From: an uncultured SAR116 cluster alpha proteobacterium
GTDB taxonomy: Bacteria; Pseudomonadota; Alphaproteobacteria; Puniceispirillales; GCA-002684695
Length of the DNA: 64,000 bases
Direction of reading: 5' to 3'
Assembly: GCA_902612965.1 (NCBI GenBank)
Contig: CACMFN010000005.1
Location: 45,941 to 109,940, forward strand
Shown: positions 8,307 through 17,366 of the stretch, piece by piece
Layout: each line of letters opens with the position of its first letter
How positions within the stretch are numbered: the stretch's first letter is position 1
Made by a program: the position numbers and the translations under genes
Notes under the pieces: model-generated
Databases searched by the model: none
Told to the model about the DNA's origin: nothing
What the model saw: the letters and a program-made list of their open reading frames with translations, nothing else

Positions 8307-9206
8307 TTATTTAGTAATTGAATAACCAGCTTTATTTAATGAACTCTCTAATGCTTGGTAGCCCTTTATTGCATAAGCAAGAGGATTAGCCTTTTTAGGA
8401 TCCTGTTCAGCTTCAACAATTATCCAACCCTCATAGCCAACGTCATATAATCTTGAAATCACATCGTCATAGTTGATTATACCATCACCTGGAACAGTAA
8501 AGACCCCTTTCAAAACACAATCTAGAAATGAATCTTTGTCTTTGCTAATTGTATCAAGTATATTTTTCCTGATATCTTTTGTATGTACGTGATTAATTCT
8601 CTTGCCAAACTTTGAAATTAAATTTTTGTAGTTTCCCTCTGCAAAATATAAATGTCCAGTATCAAGTAATAAGCCAACTTCTTCGGAAGTTGTTAACATT
8701 ATTTTAGAAATCTCTTCTTCTGTTTCAACAGCTGTACCCATATGATGGTGAAATGTAAGAGGTACACCTTTGTCTTCGCAGAATTCAGCAAGCTGAGATA
8801 ATTTTTTGCCATAATCTTTGATATCAAATTGATCTAATTTTGGTCTACTATTAAGTGGAATTCCAATTTTATTTTGAACTGTTCTATATGTTTCACCGTA
8901 AACAATTACACTGGCTCCAGTGCTTTTAAACAATTCAAGTTGTGGTTTTATTCTTGATATTTCATCTTCGATATTATTATTTATCAATGTCCCTGAGTAC
9001 CATCCAGAGACTAATTTTAAACCGTTTGATGTTAAAACACTCTCTAATTCTTTGGCGTTTTTTGGAAATTTTCCTCCAGTTTCGGTTCCCGTATAGCCTG
9101 CTTTGCGAGTTTCAGTTAAACATTTTTCTAAAGAAGTGTTACCGCCTAATTCTGGAAGGTCGTCATTACTCCAAGAAATAGGTGACATTCCTAATTTAAC
9201 TTTCAA
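8307..9206 (-). CDS. iolE: Inosose dehydratase
   Basis: 299 aa TIM-barrel of the xylose isomerase-like (AP endonuclease 2) superfamily. The start GMSPISWSNDDLPELGG is diagnostic of IolE, which dehydrates 2-keto-myo-inositol to 3D-trihydroxycyclohexane-dione using a divalent metal. Metal-site blocks visible are TFHHHMGTAVE, LLDTGHLYFA, HVHTKD and the closing IIVEAEQDP. It sits in the middle of the operon between iolB and the second kinase. Only one iolE copy exists here, so any second branch must join after this step or use a dehydratase elsewhere. Confidence 0.94.
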   Translation of the reverse strand: MKVKLGMSPISWSNDDLPELGGNTSLEKCLTETRKAGYTGTETGGKFPKNAKELESVLTSNGLKLVSGWYSGTLINNNIEDEISRIKPQLELFKSTGASVIVYGETYRTVQNKIGIPLNSRPKLDQFDIKDYGKKLSQLAEFCEDKGVPLTFHHHMGTAVETEEEISKIMLTTSEEVGLLLDTGHLYFAEGNYKNLISKFGKRINHVHTKDIRKNILDTISKDKDSFLDCVLKGVFTVPGDGIINYDDVISRLYDVGYEGWIIVEAEQDPKKANPLAYAIKGYQALESSLNKAGYSITK

Positions 9207-9239
9207 TTTTTTTTCCTTTCAAAAATTATGAATAATTTT

Positions 9240-10040
9240 TTATTGATTAATTATCCACTCATGATCTGGATCATTATTAAATTTCCAAATTCTTTTTGGG
9301 CCAGCCATAACATTCAAGTAATAACTCTCATATCCATGAGGCACTCCAACTGGGTGGTATCCTTCAGGCACTAATACAACTGATCTGTCGGTAGCTGAAA
9401 TATTCTCATCTAGTGTTTTGCTTTTATTATAAACTCTTTGCATCACATATCCTTGTGAAGGATTAATCCTGTGATAGTAAGTTTCTTCTAATTGTGACTC
9501 AAAAGGTAAATTATCTTTATCATGTTTGTGAGGTGGGTAGGATGACCAATTTCCCGAAGGTGTTATTACTTCAACAACCAAAAGACTTTCTGCATCTTTG
9601 TTTTCAGGAAGAATATTACAAATAAATCTTTTGTTACTTCCTTCGCCTCTAACCTCCTGGGACATATTTGCATGATTAATCACTCTTGAATTATATTTAC
9701 CTTTCACAGATGGAGCAGTGCATACAGCAATCTCACAATTTTCTTTTGCTAATATTTCCCACGCTTCATCCTTAGGAACATACATTGCAATTGGAGGGAT
9801 CTTTTCAAATACGTTGCTTCTGCCTTTCATTATTCCAAAATCATTTTTTGAAGTTGAAAAATAGGCAGTCCCGCTTAGGAGAACAATACAGAATTCTCTT
9901 TGGTTACTTTTATCTTTAAGTTTTTGTCCTTCATGAAGATCATAAACTTCAAAACCGACATAATTCCAGTTTGCATCTAAAGGAGTTATTTTTTGGATAG
10001 TAAATTTATCGTTATTAGGTAATTTTAATAAACTTGACAT
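9240..10040 (-). CDS. iolB: 5-deoxy-glucuronate isomerase
   Basis: 266 aa bicupin and the canonical IolB of this operon. The metal site is YPPHKHD (His171, His173) with a Glu in LEETYYHRINP (about 185-186); QRVY and VPEGYHPVGVPHGY are the other IolB landmarks. It converts 5-deoxy-D-glucuronate to 2-deoxy-5-keto-D-gluconate, after IolD and before IolC. It follows iolD by 12 nt. Compared with the divergent copy at 6457-7299 it is much closer to textbook IolB, so this is the likely housekeeping isomerase of inositol breakdown. Confidence 0.93.
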   Translation of the reverse strand: MSSLLKLPNNDKFTIQKITPLDANWNYVGFEVYDLHEGQKLKDKSNQREFCIVLLSGTAYFSTSKNDFGIMKGRSNVFEKIPPIAMYVPKDEAWEILAKENCEIAVCTAPSVKGKYNSRVINHANMSQEVRGEGSNKRFICNILPENKDAESLLVVEVITPSGNWSSYPPHKHDKDNLPFESQLEETYYHRINPSQGYVMQRVYNKSKTLDENISATDRSVVLVPEGYHPVGVPHGYESYYLNVMAGPKRIWKFNNDPDHEWIINQ

Positions 10041-10052
10041 AGATCGTACTCT

Positions 10053-11888
10053 CTAATTTATTTTCTTTCTGAAGATTGAATAATCTTCAAAAGCTTTTTT
10101 TACATTTTGATTCTTTGAAACTTCAGGAATCGCCACATCCCACCAAGTACCTCCCTCTTCAGTACTTTGATCTGGATCAGTATCTATAACTATTACATTC
10201 ACCTCTTTTCGGCTTATAAATTTTTCAACTAAATCTTCTAATTCTTCTATTGAGTTAGCTTTTTCCGCATTTGCGCCTAGTGATTTTGCATGTAATACAT
10301 AGTCAATATTTGGCAGTTTCTGATGATGGCTATCTTTAAATAGATTATTAAAGGGTTCACTGCCAGTTGACTTTTGTAGTCTGTTAATACAACCAAATCC
10401 TCTATTGTCTGTCACAATTATAGTAGTTGAAATGCCCATCATTACAGCAGTTGATAGTTCTGAATTCATCATCATGTATGATCCATCTCCAACAAATATT
10501 ACATTTGGTCTGTCAGGCTCTGCTAAATTAACTCCTATTGCAGCTGGTATTTCATAACCCATACAAGAAAATCCATACTCCATATGGTATCCTTCAACAT
10601 CACCAGACTTCCATAATTTGTGGAGCTCACCAGGCATAGAGCCAGCAGCTCCAATAACAATTGTGTCTTTAGGTACATTTCTATTTACTGCACCAATAAC
10701 TTCACTGTCAGATGGTAAGAAATTTTTATCAGATTTAGATGTTACTCTTACAACATCAGCTTCCCATAAATTCTTTAATCTATTTATTTCAGTTTCATAT
10801 TGTTTTGAAATATGGAAATTGTTAATTCTCTCTAAAATTAATTTTACTGAAACTTTAGCGTCACCTAATAAAGAAATACTTTTATGCTTAACAACATCAT
10901 GATTTTGCACATTAATTGAAATCATTTCACACGAAATCAGAGTATTGGATCCAGTTGTAAAGTCTTGAAGTCTGCTTCCAACTGATATAACTAAATCTGA
11001 TTTTTTTGCCAGCTCATTAGCAACACTGCTACCAGTAACACCAATAGAACCAACAAATTTAGAATTAGTTTCATCTAGACTGGATTTTCCAGCTTGCGTA
11101 ACTGCAAAAGGAATACCTGTTGAATTAATTAAATTTTCCAATTCAGTTTTCGCACCAGAGTATTTTACACCTCCGCCCACAATGATAAGAGGTTTTTTGG
11201 AAGAATTAATTTTTTTTATAACATTGTCTAATTCATCAAAATCGCATGGCTGGCGTCTAATTTTCCAGACTTTTGGTTCAAAAAAAGTTTCTGGATAATC
11301 GTAAGCCTCTGATTGGACATCTTGACACAAAGATAGTGTAACGGGTCCACAATCGGCTGGGTCAGTAAGGACAGACATTGCTTTAGGGAGAGACTGAATT
11401 ATTTGCTCTGGTCTCGTAATTCTATCAAAAAATCTACTTATAGGTTTAAAGCAATCATTTGCTGAAACAGTTGCATCAGCAAAATTTTCTGTCTGTTGAA
11501 GAACAGGATCTGGTAATCTATTAGCAAAAACATCCCCTGGTAAGAACAATATAGGAAGTCTGTTTACATATGCCAATGCGCATGCAGTAAGAAAATTTGT
11601 TGCTCCTGGACCTATAGAAGACGTGACGGCCATCATTTGGCGCCTTTTTTTTTGCTTTGCAAATGAAATTGCTGCATGTGCCATACCTTGCTCATTATGT
11701 CCACGAAATGTAGGTAATTTGTCTTTAACATCAAATAGTGCTTCACCAAGACCAGCAACATTGCCATGCCCAAAGATGCCCCAAACACCTACAAATGCGT
11801 TTTCATGCTTGGAGCTAAACTGTTCAATTTTTTGGTTTATCATCCATTTTGTTAAAGCTTGAGACATCGTGAGTTTTATAGTGTTCAT
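10053..11888 (-). CDS. iolD: 3D-(3,5/4)-trihydroxycyclohexane-1,2-dione acylhydrolase
   Basis: 611 aa ThDP enzyme with the usual three domains: Pyr (about 1-190), central (about 205-350) and PP (about 400-590). It opens with MNTIKLTMSQALTKW, typical of IolD. The activating Glu lies in GHNEQGMAHAA and the ThDP/Mg motif is GDGSYMMMNSEL. IolD hydrolytically opens the inositol-derived ring to 5-deoxy-glucuronate. It follows iolC by only 3 nt. Length and motifs are normal and the context is a complete iol operon, so the call is firm. Confidence 0.95.
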   Translation of the reverse strand: MNTIKLTMSQALTKWMINQKIEQFSSKHENAFVGVWGIFGHGNVAGLGEALFDVKDKLPTFRGHNEQGMAHAAISFAKQKKRRQMMAVTSSIGPGATNFLTACALAYVNRLPILFLPGDVFANRLPDPVLQQTENFADATVSANDCFKPISRFFDRITRPEQIIQSLPKAMSVLTDPADCGPVTLSLCQDVQSEAYDYPETFFEPKVWKIRRQPCDFDELDNVIKKINSSKKPLIIVGGGVKYSGAKTELENLINSTGIPFAVTQAGKSSLDETNSKFVGSIGVTGSSVANELAKKSDLVISVGSRLQDFTTGSNTLISCEMISINVQNHDVVKHKSISLLGDAKVSVKLILERINNFHISKQYETEINRLKNLWEADVVRVTSKSDKNFLPSDSEVIGAVNRNVPKDTIVIGAAGSMPGELHKLWKSGDVEGYHMEYGFSCMGYEIPAAIGVNLAEPDRPNVIFVGDGSYMMMNSELSTAVMMGISTTIIVTDNRGFGCINRLQKSTGSEPFNNLFKDSHHQKLPNIDYVLHAKSLGANAEKANSIEELEDLVEKFISRKEVNVIVIDTDPDQSTEEGGTWWDVAIPEVSKNQNVKKAFEDYSIFRKKIN

Positions 11889-11891
11889 AAT

Positions 11892-13781
11892 TTAATTCCT
11901 AGAATTTTCCCAGATTTTGATTAATTTTTTTAATTTATTCGACATTATATCTTTTGCGTAATCATTACTGATTTCATCATTAAGCCATTTTTTTGCAGCT
12001 TCTGAAAAAATTGTCCTTCCTATAGCAAAACCTTTTATTAGTTTTTCTTTTTGCGTTGCATTGAATACATCAATCATATGTTCTTGATCTGTGTCTTTAC
12101 CTAAAATAACAACTCCATTGGTATAAGGGTCATTACTATTGACAAATTCACAAGTCATTTTCCAAAAATTCTTATCTTTAACAGGCTCAATTTTCCACCA
12201 GTCTGGAAATATACCAAGCTCATAAAATCTTTTGATTAATTCTACTATTTGTTCAGGATCTGTATTTTTCTTACTATATCCTGTAATAATTTCTAATAAA
12301 AATTCATGATTTGTATTTCTACAGGCATTATAAAGACTTAGGATTTTATTCTCATTTTGTATTTTTAGCTCTAAATTATCATCCATTCTCATTGGAGCCA
12401 AAACTTTTACACAATGATTTATGGGCCATTTTGATAAATAGGCTGTCAAATTTTGTTCATTAGTGAGTTCCAAAGGATATTTTCCAGAAACTTCTATTGG
12501 TCTGCCAATCCACATTCCGTAATCTGATGCCTTTTGTAAAGCAGATCGGCCTAATTCATCGTCAACTAAAATTCCTATATTTGGAAAATCTTTTTTAAGA
12601 CTTACAGCAACTTCAAGAGCGAGTGTTTTAAAAATATCAATATCATTTTCTGTTTTATTTGACTTTTTTGCCCAATTTAAAAATTGTTTTCTATGGTCAA
12701 AGGCAAAGGCAAATAGTTGTGAGTATTTTACTCTTCTATTTGTTGACCAATGTATTTGTTCAAGTTTTTTGTCTTTCCTGAGAGAATACTCATTACTTCC
12801 AAAACTAATAAAATAATTTAATTCTTCAACAGATGGATATGAAGGCGCGCAACCATGACGTGATACTGCGAGTGCTCCACAGGCATTTGCAAGCTCTGAA
12901 CATTTTCTTAATTCTTCACCTTTAAGCCAGCCCTTTAAAAAACCAGCCATAAATCCATCGCCTGCTCCTAAAACATTGAATATTTCAATTTCTCTTACAG
13001 GTACAGTTATGCCATTACTCCAATTACTAATATCATCTTTAAAAACTGTGCATCCTAGTGATCCTCTTTTACAAACGAATATTGCTTTTGAAATCTTCCT
13101 ACAAACTTTCATCGACTCTAAAGTATCATTTTGACCGCCTGCTATATTCCATTCTTCTTCAGTTCCAACAATTAATGTGCAATAAGAAAGAATATTTTGG
13201 ATATGGTTAGTGACTGAAAGATTTTCTTTAAAGCGACTTTCTCCTTCATTATGCTTACCCATTTCCCATAAATTAGGTCTGTAATCTATATCTAATATGA
13301 CTTCTTTATTAAATTTCTTTGCAATTTTCATTGCTTTAAAAGAAGCATCTGAAACAGTTTTAGTGCTAAAATGAGTTCCTGTTACAAGAACTGACTTTGA
13401 AATTTTAATAAAATCTTCTTCAATGTCATCTTCGCATAAAGCCATATCAGCACAATTTTCTCTGAAGAAAATTAGAGGAAATTGATCCTGGCTCTTAATC
13501 CCTAATAATACCAGCGCTGTAAGTCTGTCCTTATCTGTTTTTATATTTGATACGTTAACGCCTTCACGACGGAGTTGTTCAATAACGAACCTGCCCATAT
13601 GTTCATTACCAACTCTAGTAATTAAAGCTGACTTCAATCCTAGCCTAGAACAACCAATACTAATATTGGTTGGGCTACCACCAACATATTTAGAGAATGA
13701 GGACATATCTTCAAGTTTTCCATTAACTTGATCACCATAAAGATCAACTGAAGATCGTCCTATGCATATTACATCGAGCAT
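11892..13781 (-). CDS. iolC: Bifunctional 5-dehydro-2-deoxygluconokinase / DUF2090 aldolase
   Basis: 629 aa fusion. Residues 1-320 are a PfkB kinase with GRSSVDLYG, GGSPTNI, RENCADMAL, DIDYRPNLW and the catalytic NVLGAGDGFMAGF; residues about 325-625 form a DUF2090 domain, known in proteobacterial IolC fusions as the 2-deoxy-5-keto-6-phosphogluconate aldolase. Together they convert the IolB product to malonate semialdehyde and dihydroxyacetone phosphate. Start: a frame-extending TTG exists at 13793, but the ATG at 13781 is preceded by GGGA at good spacing and gives the family N-terminus MLDVICIGR. It is the first gene of the operon, divergent from the ABC transporter. Confidence 0.93.
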   Translation of the reverse strand: MLDVICIGRSSVDLYGDQVNGKLEDMSSFSKYVGGSPTNISIGCSRLGLKSALITRVGNEHMGRFVIEQLRREGVNVSNIKTDKDRLTALVLLGIKSQDQFPLIFFRENCADMALCEDDIEEDFIKISKSVLVTGTHFSTKTVSDASFKAMKIAKKFNKEVILDIDYRPNLWEMGKHNEGESRFKENLSVTNHIQNILSYCTLIVGTEEEWNIAGGQNDTLESMKVCRKISKAIFVCKRGSLGCTVFKDDISNWSNGITVPVREIEIFNVLGAGDGFMAGFLKGWLKGEELRKCSELANACGALAVSRHGCAPSYPSVEELNYFISFGSNEYSLRKDKKLEQIHWSTNRRVKYSQLFAFAFDHRKQFLNWAKKSNKTENDIDIFKTLALEVAVSLKKDFPNIGILVDDELGRSALQKASDYGMWIGRPIEVSGKYPLELTNEQNLTAYLSKWPINHCVKVLAPMRMDDNLELKIQNENKILSLYNACRNTNHEFLLEIITGYSKKNTDPEQIVELIKRFYELGIFPDWWKIEPVKDKNFWKMTCEFVNSNDPYTNGVVILGKDTDQEHMIDVFNATQKEKLIKGFAIGRTIFSEAAKKWLNDEISNDYAKDIMSNKLKKLIKIWENSRN

Positions 13782-13863
13782 TAAAATTCCCAAAATACTT
13801 TAGATATATTTTAATTAAATTATTCATAATAAAATGTGAATAGTTAATCTGTTTTCTCATCAT

Positions 13864-13882
13864 AAAAATATCATATATTTTT
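13864..13882. promoter_or_regulatory. Inverted repeat between iolC and the sugar ABC operon (possible operator)
   Basis: Perfect 8-bp arms AAAAATAT and ATATTTTT separated by 3 nt, midway in the roughly 200-base divergent region between the iol operon and the binding-protein gene. A TTGACT hexamer follows at 13905-13910, reading toward the transporter, without a clear -10 at 17 nt. A LacI- or RpiR-type inositol repressor could bind here. AT-rich palindromes arise easily by chance in this genome, so the call is weak. Confidence 0.2.
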
Positions 13883-13984
13883 AGTAATATATGTAATATC
13901 ATACTTGACTCAAAACCAAATAATCAGTAGCAATCTATTTAAACAAAATTCACAAAATAAATATTATAATTTTCGGAGGATATT

Positions 13985-14890
13985 ATGAAAAAAATATTGT
14001 TAGGAATTTTCATAACTATCTTTTTTGCTGGTGGCGCATTAGCTGAAAGATATGTTATGGTTACTCATACTGCAGGTACTGATCCTTTTTGGCCAGTTGT
14101 TCAAAAAGGTGGTGAAGACGCTGCAAAAGCTATTGGTGCAGATTTTGAATACATGTTTCACCCATCTGGGGACATGGCTGAAATGGCTAAATTAATAGTT
14201 GCTGCTACAGCTACTCAGCCTGATGGAATGGTTGTATCATTGCCAGATCCAGATGCTCTTGGTCCTGCTATTCAAGACGCAGTTGCAGCAGGTATTCCTG
14301 TAATTACAATGAACTCTGGGCTAGAGTCTTCAAAGAAGGTTGGTGCATTAATGCACGTTGGACAACCTGAATTTTTAGCTGGTCAAAAAGCTGGTGAAAG
14401 AGCAGCGGCTGAAGGTGCAACTAATGCTATTTGTTTAAACCAAGAATCATTTAATACTGCACTTGTTGACCGTTGTGAAGGTTATGGTACTGCAGTTAAA
14501 ACAAAAATGATTGATAGTACAAATGACCCAGCTGAAATTCAAACAAGAACAGCTGCAGCACTGCAAGCTGACCCAAGTGTTGATGCAATTTTAGCAGCTG
14601 GACCACATGTTTGTGATGCTGCAGCTAAGGCAATTGCTGAGGTTGGTGCTTCAATTCATTTAGCATGTTTTGATTTGTCACCAGCTGTTATGGATTTAAT
14701 TAATTCAGGTCAAGCTGCTTTTACAATTGACCAACAGCAAAGATTGCAAGGTTATATGCCTATTATAGTGTTGCATCTTTACAATACAAATGCTGGTATG
14801 CTTCCAGGTGACAATATTCCATCTGGTCCAGGTTTTGTTGATAAGTCAAATGCATCTGCGGTTGCTTCTCAAGCAGGCGTAAACCGATAA
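13985..14890 (+). CDS. Sugar ABC transporter periplasmic binding protein (CUT2)
   Basis: 301 aa. A signal peptide (KKILLGIFITIFFAGGALA, cleavage about residue 20) precedes a Peripla_BP_4/ribose-binding-type domain starting RYVMVTHTAGTDPFWPVV, with SLPDPDALG, the hinge region and AAGPHVCDAA. It captures a sugar in the periplasm for the permease and ATPase downstream. A strong GGAGGA ribosome site lies 4 nt before the ATG and the gene is visibly richer in G/C and in GCT/GGT codons than its neighbours, as expected for a highly expressed binding protein. The ligand is not readable from sequence; iol and xyl genes on either side make inositol or xylose the leading guesses. Confidence 0.88.
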   Translation: MKKILLGIFITIFFAGGALAERYVMVTHTAGTDPFWPVVQKGGEDAAKAIGADFEYMFHPSGDMAEMAKLIVAATATQPDGMVVSLPDPDALGPAIQDAVAAGIPVITMNSGLESSKKVGALMHVGQPEFLAGQKAGERAAAEGATNAICLNQESFNTALVDRCEGYGTAVKTKMIDSTNDPAEIQTRTAAALQADPSVDAILAAGPHVCDAAAKAIAEVGASIHLACFDLSPAVMDLINSGQAAFTIDQQQRLQGYMPIIVLHLYNTNAGMLPGDNIPSGPGFVDKSNASAVASQAGVNR

Positions 14891-14910
14891 TTTGAAAAAA
14901 AAATTTAGGC

Positions 14911-14943
14911 AAGGTGGCAAGAAATTGCCACCTTTGTTTTTTC
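14911..14943 (+). terminator. Intrinsic terminator/attenuator after the binding-protein gene
   Basis: Perfect 10-bp stem AAGGTGGCAA / TTGCCACCTT closed by a GAAA tetraloop (14911-14934), followed by GTTTTTT. It lies 20 nt past the binding-protein stop and about 40 nt before the permease start, so it should stop most transcripts after the binding protein and also protect that mRNA's 3' end, giving excess binding protein over membrane subunits. Confidence 0.85.
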
Positions 14944-14980
14944 TCAATTAATTTATAAAATTTCTTGTAAAGTTATTTAA

Positions 14981-16561
14981 ATGAATTCTAATTCTAGAGC
15001 TGAAAGTGACCGATTAAAAAAAAGAAATTGGTTTATTGAAATACTCCAAAGACCTGAAATAGGCCCTTTCGGTGTAATGTTACTATTAATTTTAGCACTT
15101 GGTTTTTTTTCAATTCCTGAAAATGCAAATACTTGGAACTTATTTGAAGGTGAGGGTCTTAATGCCTTAGGAATAAGAAATAATCTTAGAATAATTGCTC
15201 AATTAGGGATTATAGCATTAGGTGCTGGTTTATTGATTATTGCAGGGGAATTCGATTTATCAATTGGCTCCATGATAGGTTTTGCTGGAATGTGTATGGC
15301 AATTACACTTAAATGGGGTTTTCATATTGTAATTCCTTATATTTCTTTTACTAATGGTATATCTGTAGAGAAATTTGTTATTGCTAGTTTTAATAATGTA
15401 ACTCCACTTGCTGCTGTATTTATAACTCTTTGTTTCACACTTTTCTTTGGTTGGCTTATGGGCTTGATAGTTGTTAAAACAGGGCTTGCATCATTTATTG
15501 TATCTTTGTCATTTTTATTCTTCTTAAGAGGTCTTACTGAGGTTTGTTATCGGGCATTTAATAAAGCCCCAGATCAAACTGCAGGTTCGACACAGGTTTC
15601 TGATTTGCCTGACTTTAAAAATATAGTAAATCTACCTGAATATGGTGAGATTGGAAGGGTTGCAGCAAAAAGATTAGACCCTGAGATTTTACTTAGATAT
15701 TATGAAAAATTATCTCCAGATCAAATAGCAGCATTCTCACAAAAGCTTTCTATGGCTTTTGAAAGAGTGGCCGCAAAAAAAACTGAAATATTAATGAATA
15801 AAAATATTTCTAATATTGAACGTGAGATTAACAACGCAAAGGAAGCCGGAAACACCGATTTAGTTACCACTTTGCAAAGTAGACTTTTAGATGCACAAAA
15901 TATGGCGCCTGTAGTTCCAAAAGATGTAACAAATTTAGATATAGTTAAAGCATGGATTGATACCTTACCTTCTGAGAGACCAGCTGCTGATTTTTTTGGT
16001 GGGAATGTTTTAGAAGGAATGTTTGAATGGCTTTATCAAATTGGATGGAATGTTAATAATTACGGAAATAAATTTGCACCTGGATTATACAACGCCGTTT
16101 TTCTTTGGATACTAATTGCTATTGTAGCATGGATAGTTTTGAGTAAAACACAAGCTGGAAACTGGATTTACTCAACAGGTGGCAATTTGAATGCTGCCAA
16201 AGCTAATGGTGTACCAACTGGTAAGGTTAAGATAAGTTTATTTATGTTTTCTGCATTTTGTGCAACTATGTTTGCAGCTACACAAGTCTTTGAAACTAAT
16301 ACAGCTGACGCAGCAAAAGGTGTATTAAAGGAACTTGAAGCAATCGCCGCGGCTGTTATAGGTGGCGTTGTTTTGACAGGTGGATTTGGAACCGTGCTTG
16401 GAATTATGTTCGGCTCAATTATTTTTGGTATAGCAAGTGTAGCCTTTTTCTATATACCTTATGTTGATGGATCATTTTACAGAATTTTTCTTGGTGCAGT
16501 TTTATTAATTGCTGCATTAACTAATGAAAATATTAGAAAAAGGATTACTGGAGGTATTTAG
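14981..16561 (+). CDS. Sugar ABC transporter permease (CUT2) with large insert
   Basis: 526 aa, against roughly 320-360 for typical RbsC/FrcC permeases. The conserved BPD_transp_2 core is present: GEFDLSIGSMIGFAG (about 89-103), TGLASFIVSLSFLFFLRG (about 167-184), GGNLNAAKANGV (about 400-411) and EAIAAAVIGGVVLTGG in the C-terminal half. Between the membrane segment ending near residue 190 and the one starting near 370 lies about 140 mostly polar, partly helical residues (195-335) not needed for the fold. One permease gene of this family normally forms a homodimer. Its stop is 2 nt before the ATPase start. Confidence 0.88.
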   Translation: MNSNSRAESDRLKKRNWFIEILQRPEIGPFGVMLLLILALGFFSIPENANTWNLFEGEGLNALGIRNNLRIIAQLGIIALGAGLLIIAGEFDLSIGSMIGFAGMCMAITLKWGFHIVIPYISFTNGISVEKFVIASFNNVTPLAAVFITLCFTLFFGWLMGLIVVKTGLASFIVSLSFLFFLRGLTEVCYRAFNKAPDQTAGSTQVSDLPDFKNIVNLPEYGEIGRVAAKRLDPEILLRYYEKLSPDQIAAFSQKLSMAFERVAAKKTEILMNKNISNIEREINNAKEAGNTDLVTTLQSRLLDAQNMAPVVPKDVTNLDIVKAWIDTLPSERPAADFFGGNVLEGMFEWLYQIGWNVNNYGNKFAPGLYNAVFLWILIAIVAWIVLSKTQAGNWIYSTGGNLNAAKANGVPTGKVKISLFMFSAFCATMFAATQVFETNTADAAKGVLKELEAIAAAVIGGVVLTGGFGTVLGIMFGSIIFGIASVAFFYIPYVDGSFYRIFLGAVLLIAALTNENIRKRITGGI

Positions 16562-16562
16562 T

Positions 16563-17345
16563 ATGTCTAATTTAGATCCTCTAGTTAAAATTGAAAATCT
16601 TAAAAAAAATTTTGGTAATTTCACAGCTCTAAATGGCGTTTCTTTAGAAGTTTTTCCTGGTGAAGTTCATGCTCTTTTAGGAGATAATGGTGCAGGTAAA
16701 TCTACTTTGATAAAAATCTTATCTGGTGTTTATCAACCAACTTCAGGAAAAATATTTGTTGAGGGGAGTGAAGTTAAATTTTCATCTCCTAGAGATGCGT
16801 CAAACGTTGGTATCGGGACTGTTTATCAGGATTTAGCTTTAAATGCTCTTACATCAATGACAAGAAATTTTTTTCTGGGAAGAGAGCAGATCATAGGTCC
16901 GCCACCATTTGGGATTTTAAAGTCAAAGGAAATGAATAAAATTGCAGTTGAGGAAATGAAAAAAATTGGAATTTTTATATCTGATCCTGAGCAAGCTGTT
17001 GGTACTATGTCAGGTGGGCAAAGACAAACTTTAGCTATAGCTAGAGCAATTTATTTTGGAGCAAAAGTTTTAATACTTGATGAACCAACATCCGCGTTAG
17101 GACAAAAGCAACAGATGGAAGTTTTGAAAACTATTTTAAAAGTTCGCGATCTAGGTAATATCGCAATAATTTTGATAACTCATAATGAAATACACGCTAG
17201 ATTAGTTGCTGACCGTTTTACTTTTCTAAGTTTAGGTGAAGTTATCGGTACAGGAACTCCTGATGACCTAAAAGATAGTGATATTAAAAGGCTTATGGCT
17301 GGTGGTGCTGAAATTGGAGACTTGGCAGCAGAACTTAAAAGATAA
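16563..17345 (+). CDS. Sugar ABC transporter ATP-binding protein (single NBD)
   Basis: 260 aa, one nucleotide-binding domain. Walker A GDNGAGKST (about 42-50), Q-loop VYQDLAL, signature MSGGQRQ, Walker B VLILDEPTSAL, H-loop ITHNE. RbsA/XylG carry two such domains; a single-domain ATPase as in FrcA is the alternative CUT2 plan, so the transporter probably has two copies per complex. The start at 16563 is chosen because GGAGG sits 8 nt upstream at the end of the permease gene; the open frame extends to 16524 inside the permease. Confidence 0.9.
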   Translation: MSNLDPLVKIENLKKNFGNFTALNGVSLEVFPGEVHALLGDNGAGKSTLIKILSGVYQPTSGKIFVEGSEVKFSSPRDASNVGIGTVYQDLALNALTSMTRNFFLGREQIIGPPPFGILKSKEMNKIAVEEMKKIGIFISDPEQAVGTMSGGQRQTLAIARAIYFGAKVLILDEPTSALGQKQQMEVLKTILKVRDLGNIAIILITHNEIHARLVADRFTFLSLGEVIGTGTPDDLKDSDIKRLMAGGAEIGDLAAELKR

Positions 17346-17366
17346 AAAAATTAGGGGAGCAACTAT

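Noticed and set aside
14914..14929. TGGCAAGAAATTGCC as a second sigma-54 promoter.
   Set aside because: The GG to GC spacing is 9, not 10, and the sequence is the stem-loop of an intrinsic terminator.
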